Below the pieces are notes generated by a model. The model was not told the origin of the DNA, did not search any database, and saw only the letters and a list, made by a program, of their open reading frames with translations. From Saccoglossus kowalevskii (Eukaryota; Hemichordata; Enteropneusta; Harrimaniidae): a DNA stretch of 25,181 nucleotides. The translations under genes and the position numbers were made by a program. Position 1 is the first letter of the stretch. Every line of letters starts with the position of its first letter. Below are positions 20,301-25,181 of this stretch, piece after piece. The stretch lies in assembly GCF_000003605.2 (NCBI RefSeq), contig NW_003156737.1, forward strand, positions 267,185 to 292,365, read 5' to 3'.

Positions 20301-22460
20301 TGTCCGTCACACATCGGTAAACAGAACGCGTATTTACTATTACCCTCAAATTTCCATATAATATTGACTAATTGGTAAAGGCGACAATAACAATGTTTAC
20401 TGTATATTATAAGTAAATGACAAAATCATTAGTAAAGAAAACTCGCCGCGGCATCACGGGCTTATATTGTAACCTGTTTACGACACTCGTGTGGAAAATC
20501 AAAATGTACAGCCTTGTCTTCCGTGAAGCCTAACCCGTATGTACACGGGTGGTACCGGCTTGTATCTCGTGTGAGATTTGAGTTCTTGTGATCTGGTGGG
20601 TGAACGTCGGGTTGACTTTACAGTCAAAATCAAATGAGCGGTGAGGGGGAGAGGCAAAGCTGGCTGGGTGACGGTCAAAGTCTGTGCAACAACAACGCCG
20701 CTGCCAGACGTGGATTGTATTAAAAACACTGGACAATGTTTGATAGACGCAATGCATGGAAAGATGGGTGATACGTCCAGCGTAAACAAAACCTGATGCG
20801 TGTTGAAGGCATGAACGAAAACGATCTATTGAAAAAATTATGAATTGGAACTGCCTGTCTGGGCGCCGTACAGAAACAAAAACCAGGTTGTTCATGCATT
20901 TCAAGCATGGCGTATTTACTTCTTGTACTATGTAATGTGTGCTGTGGAAACATCTGATTTCGCGGTTTTGAGCTGTCGAAGTATTTAGCGAAACATAAAA
21001 CAAATGGTAACACCATACGAAGCAGTCAGGCCAAAGTCTTGTTGATATCCGAAACTTGGAACCTCTAACAGAACGGTTATTTCCTGTACGCCTACCAGTA
21101 TTACACAACTACCATTTGCAGCTCATTGCAGTCTAACACTTATTCACTGTACCCCTTCCTTTTTCCAGACTGTATAGAAAGTTATCCAAAAAGTTTCACC
21201 CCTTAGAAAACACATGCAAATGCTCGACACCAGATAGGTCAAATGGCTAATCAGCCAATCAAAATACTCGGTGATGCCAACGTGTTCAAATACCAACACG
21301 GAGGAGATTTGCCGATGTTCCAGCACGATCTTTTACCTCTGGTTTTGATGGGAAGACGGCACGTTTTTTTTTTAAAATCAAAAAATTAGTTGTTTTCGAT
21401 GATAAACTTACCATTTGAAGACTAATTTAACATTTTTACGGTGATAACAGCTCATTGTTGAAGCGAAGCTTTACCTATTCACGCTAACCACAATAAACAT
21501 CGTACTCCAACAGGAAATGTTTGCGTGGTTTTAATTGAAAGCCCGTATAGTAACCTAATGTGTTACCGATGGTTAGACATAGACAAACTACGTAACGATA
21601 ATGCTGTTTGCCGGGGCTGTTTGTAAACCTACAAGCTTTGTAGATTGAATAAACATCTAGGGGATTTACATTTTCGTTTACTCAAACTGTGATTGACAGG
21701 CATTTTGCATACATTAGCCACCATTTTAAACTCGTGATTTTCACTGGTCGCGGCACGTTTCGACCGAAAATAACAACATTTATACATCAAAAGCCCAAGC
21801 AGATGAGTGTTATCTCTAGCGTACATATTCATGCCCCCGTGGAAATGTATTTGGAACCACAGCTTGGTCTCTAAACATCGTAAATGGCACATTTCACGGA
21901 GCCCCTGCCACGATGTTAGCAGCTTGGTTGGATTAGCATACTAATACGGTGGCCATCTTGATCCTTATTTATAGTATCGGTTCCCATTTAACAGAAAGCA
22001 TTATATCTGCTGTGCAAATAAATAGAATATGCAAATTACCATGTTTGATCCAATCGCGGGATTAATCGTCATGGAAATGTATCCTAACATGTGTAAAGTA
22101 TGCATCAACATAGAAAATAAAAGATCGCTGGTAGTCGGCCATTTTAGATCTATTCGCTAAACCGTTGATTGTAATTGACACATACAGCAAAAATGAATGT
22201 TTTTGATTTAGTGGGTTCTGAAATACGACGCCGGATGGATTGGCGAACATACGAACGGAGACAGAAATACAAGCCACCCTTTTCGAACTTCGTTTGAAGG
22301 GGACTTACAATTACTGTCGAGGCATAGTGTTATAGTGTGTATATTGGTATAGAGATTACCTAGGGAGTGTACGGTATCAATAGTATCAAGTATTAATTGT
22401 CTAACAAATCATTTCAGAGATGAAGCTAGCTAGTTGAAAATATGATACATGCCATAATTT
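17380..22460. other. Long region without a gene I can support
   Basis: Contains a pyrimidine-rich tract (18400-18485) and a purine-rich tract (18995-19060) that are roughly reverse complements (GCTTTAT..CCCATTT..CCTTCTC on one strand in each). There is an isolated ATG plus GTAAGT donor at 19240-19248, resembling the one at 15889. Open frames at 18936-19235, 19966-20361 and 20499-21108 match no family and overlap open frames in other phases or on the other strand. No tRNA, rRNA or complete transposon was seen. Confidence 0.4.
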
Positions 22461-22464
22461 GTGT

Positions 22465-23969
22465 TTACAATTTTTTCATTAATGCTACACCAAAATTCTG
22501 TTGATCATCACTCCACTTTTTTTCAATAGAAAACCCAGTTTTTTTCATAACTTCTTCAAACTGTTGCCAGTTCCATTTTATGCTTAGACTGTCTGGTTCG
22601 TGAGCATACATCACCTCCCCTTTTTTGAAATGTATCTTCAAATCTAAATTACCTGTATACGAAAAATAAGTTAGTAGATACAAAGTATTTTGCATGTACA
22701 TAGCAGGTTTGATGTAATACACGGTTTATTATAGCTATTTAAGCGATGTGATGTTGTTATTCACATGAGTAATAATGTACTTCTTTTACTACCCAAAACA
22801 TTACTTCAATCAATATTTCTAGAGATCATAGCATTCCCATAATCATGTCTATTGTCCAGTTATCAGATCAGATAAATGTTAAAACATCGAATTCATTGAA
22901 TCTTGATCAAAAGTTGTTCATAAAACTTCTTATAATCACATAAACTAGCTATGAATATTTAAACAGTGCAAGCATATTACTTGGACACTAAAGATAGATG
23001 TATATTGGTGCTGAATAGTTTAAAAAACGTGTTATCTGAAAACATAAATCATATACATGAAACCGACGGGAAACTAATTATTACCTAATACGTACACACA
23101 CTAATCATTTAATATCACATAAACAAATGTCTACAATTTTGTTTCATCAAATTGAGGAACATATATCATGGATACTCACGTAGGTATACGACTTGTTCAC
23201 ATGTGCTCTGGCATCCGACCTTGATATATTGTGGTCTTTTTACGAATGTATGCATATTCTCACTCATAACATATTTGGTGTCTATACGGAAATTTTTCAT
23301 ATTGAAATCTGCTCCATATTCTCGGTTTAATCGTGTCAGCAAATTCAGAATTAAATTACAAAGTGTAACGTGTGAGTACGTTTGAACTTGCTCGTCTTCA
23401 TTTTGTTTAATGTCGATACCAATCAGCAGTCTATCATTGTTCCCTGAGAAAATAAATTACAATATAACATATTATTGCATTGAATGGAAAACGTGTAAAT
23501 TGTTTTAGATTTTAGTACTCGGCGAGATGAAAATCTAAATATGTACATGATTTGCATAGGCGAACTTACACATGACAAGATGATATCATACAGTATTTTG
23601 ATACTTCCAATAAATTCACTTACACTTTTTGTTTATGTACGCATGATCAATAAAAACACACAACAGATTATCACGCAGCAAATACGGCGAAGGAACGCGA
23701 ACCTAAATTTCGGTACTTTGCGCATAACCTCATATTATTTTGAACAATAATATCATGCTTCTTACCCATTGCCTCATTTACTGTCGTCAAAAACGATTCC
23801 ATATCGTGTATTGGTATATTACTAAAGCTGCTGCCAATGAATAGTATCAGCTTTTTCTGATTTAAACACTTGATATGTTGCAAACCATCGACGTACAGCC
23901 CATGGAACGGTTTCACTTCCAAACCATGGAATTGTTTCTTCAGTAGGTCTGCATGGTGTTCCATGAAAT
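22465..23969 (-). CDS. Histidine-specific SAM-dependent methyltransferase (EgtD-like), C-terminal half
   Basis: Three exons join cleanly on the minus strand: 23969-23766, 23443-23180 and 22652-22465, with phases matching at both junctions (G|GG and C|GT), acceptors TTAG, TTTTCTCAG and GTATACAG, and donors GTAAGA and GTGAGT. The 217 residues carry the hallmarks of the Methyltransf_33 family: GLEVKPFHGLYVDGL, LILFIGSSFSNIP (the LFLGSTIGN block), LLIGIDIKQ, LNLLTRLNREYGADF, and a C-terminal GFSIEKKWSDDQQNFGVAL before the stop. Bacterial EgtD trimethylates histidine in ergothioneine synthesis, and related domains occur in OvoA and in animal proteins of unknown substrate; the substrate here is not shown. 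The first exon seen starts mid-codon (phase 1), so exons with the SAM-binding motif and substrate loop must lie upstream. None is visible up to 25181. They may be beyond the window, or the locus may be a truncated duplicate. No frameshift or stop is seen in what remains. Confidence 0.8.
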
Positions 23970-24450
23970 CTAATTTGAAAAATGTGAAAGTCTTTATTGA
24001 TCGCGACGTAAACCGAAATCCTTTTCTTTTCATTACTGTTCTTCAAAACATTTAAAACAAGATTTTTCAAAATGTATATGCAAAAAATCCTTTTATTGAT
24101 AAGAATCAAATAGACAAGGTAGCACACCGATGCTTACGTGTGATATCAAATGTTGATGACAGTAAAGGATTTGTAATGTTAAAAAATGTGCACAAAATAA
24201 TCATTACGGGAACAACACATTACGAAAATGTACCTCACTTCCTCACTTGGTTATGATGAGGACATTAGTCTCATTTAATTAGTTATAAAGATTGTTATCT
24301 TATGCCACATAACAATGTGTAAACAGACGTCTACTGACTGGAACTACATTTAGACATCGATTGACCTGCCAGTTTAGAAAATCACGTGGAGTGCGCGTTT
24401 GTGTTACTATATCACGATCGTACAGAAATCATACACATTTTTCGTGATCA

Positions 24451-24588
24451 TTAAAAATAAGTCCACCCTGGAAAAGTCACTTCCGTGTTACTGTCTGCGT
24501 TGATTTGTCGTACTTTGGCGACTGCCCATCGATTCGCTCCATCAACTGCCTCGATGATGTCTTTCCGTTCATATGTGAAAGTGGCCAT
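24451..24588 (-). CDS. Candidate exon with a Tudor-knot/chromo-like segment
   Basis: A 45-codon minus-strand frame starts ATG at 24588, just after a possible acceptor (AATTGTATCAG), and ends TAA at 24451-24453. It reads ...DIIEAVDGANRWAVAKVRQI then a short acidic turn and EVTFPGW. The pattern xAxDxxNRWxxAKVxxI...VxFxGW is that of Tudor-knot/Agenet-like domains, which usually continue with a DEW-type end not present here. No good donor follows FPGW (only GTGGAC), so it may be a truncated exon. It lies 482 bp upstream of the methyltransferase exons on the same strand and could be part of that gene, but no splice joining them is evident. Confidence 0.35.
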   Translation of the reverse strand: MATFTYERKDIIEAVDGANRWAVAKVRQINADSNTEVTFPGWTYF

Positions 24589-25181
24589 ACTGATACAATT
24601 ACGGGAAAAATTAACAAATCGTGTACGTTTCTATAAAGTTCGACGAAATGCCGTAACTAAAAATTCAACTCGACACCAGTTGTTTGTATAAGACTAAGAC
24701 TGCATAAAGGTCACATTTGCATATCCCTGCGCGTAAGAGCGAAGTGAAGAGGCCGTTCCAGATTGAATACTCATGTTAAAATATGACGATAAAGACAACT
24801 CCATAAGTCTCTAAACTAGATAACATTTTCAACAGTATATGTTTATTGTCATAATTATAAGAACACATCGTGAAAACCAAAAACAAAAATAGTTTCACGC
24901 CAAAGAAAGTATTTACGAGTACTTCTAATCTAGCTTATCTAACTTTTTTACGACCCATATCCAAAAAAAGTAAACAAACTCCACATGACGTCAACATTTT
25001 ATCGCACCCGAGTAACTGCCTCAGCAACTCGGTTTGTTTGTGACTAGGTTTTTAGCGTATTGTTACCGCAATGTTTTACAATTACTAGGTCAAAACATGA
25101 ATGATGTTTAGGTAAAGGTTTTGCATTAATATTTTGTGAGTAATCATGGATTAGCGCAAAAAAAAACAATTTCTGTCAGAT
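24589..25181. other. Noncoding right edge, possible upstream region
   Basis: No exon recognised on either strand. A CRE-type palindrome TGACGTCA lies at 24986-24993, about 400 bp upstream of the minus-strand ATG at 24588. It could be a promoter element, but the octamer alone is weak evidence. Confidence 0.25.

Noticed and set aside
18936-20361. Open frames at 18936-19235, 19966-20223 and 19968-20361
   Set aside because: No recognisable domain, opposing frames open over the same bases, no convincing splice or poly(A) context.
20530-21108. 192-codon minus-strand open frame, one of the longest gap-free frames in the window
   Set aside because: Two other minus-strand frames (20499-20789 and 20720-21016) and short plus frames are also open here. 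The translation resembles no family and shows no splice-bounded structure. The openness is best explained by a local GC rise.
21900-22200. AAGATGGCC and AAAATGGCC motifs resembling YY1-type promoter starts on the minus strand
   Set aside because: Each leads into a very short frame and no downstream exon was found.
15124-24993. Three TGACGTCA palindromes (15124-15131, 17129-17136, 24986-24993) as a CRE regulon
   Set aside because: One lies inside a candidate exon and the others are far apart. Three octamers in 25 kb do not make a case for shared regulation.
1-25181. tRNA, rRNA or CRISPR-like arrays
   Set aside because: No cloverleaf with a GGTTCGA-type T arm, no rRNA core sequence and no regularly spaced repeats. 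The context is eukaryotic.

Overview
The window looks like AT-rich nuclear DNA from an invertebrate animal. It has introns with GT/AG splice signals, AATAAA poly(A) signals and microsatellites, and several families of degraded animal transposons: a THAP/DDE plus YqaJ element, a Crypton-type tyrosine recombinase, a solo LTR and a TTAA-flanked MITE. It also has one good host gene fragment. These families are common in molluscs, amphioxus, cnidarians and echinoderms. I cannot name the species. There are no operons, ribosome binding sites or prokaryotic signals. An 840-base run of N (13987-14826) is an assembly gap.

Layout. (1) 155-6890 is a decaying tandem segmental duplication. Copy A (about 155-1860) and copy B (about 2329-6560) align nearly end to end, and fragments of a third copy lie at about 6585-6890. 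Copy B carries two insertions that copy A lacks: a 901-bp MITE with TTAA-flanked inverted repeats (3180-4080), and a 1.57-kb insertion (4767-6333) holding a broken Crypton-type recombinase on the minus strand. Copy A is therefore a natural empty-site control for both. It also has its own expanded AATAG microsatellite.

(2) 7686-13118 is one complete but inactivated 5.4-kb DNA transposon with long terminal inverted repeats and a flanking TA. It resembles the IS5-like / PIF-Harbinger-related elements that carry a second nuclease gene (the ISL2EU type, as I recall the classification). It encodes a plus-strand THAP-DDE transposase and a minus-strand SWIM-YqaJ nuclease. Their exons interdigitate: the nuclease's last exon lies in a transposase intron, and the DDE core lies in a nuclease intron. 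A 678-bp solo LTR with a GTAC target duplication sits inside the DDE core. Several frameshifts and stops show that both genes are dead.

(3) 13119-22460 is mostly noncoding, with simple and degenerate repeats, small hairpins and one candidate two-exon small gene (15889-17216).

(4) 22465-24588 (minus strand) holds three well-spliced exons of a histidine-specific (EgtD-like, Methyltransf_33) SAM-dependent methyltransferase. Only the C-terminal half is present. A separate Tudor-knot-like exon candidate lies upstream on the same strand.

The mobile genes form a layered history (duplication, then insertions, then an insertion within an insertion) rather than a working pathway. The methyltransferase is the only host gene I can recognise.
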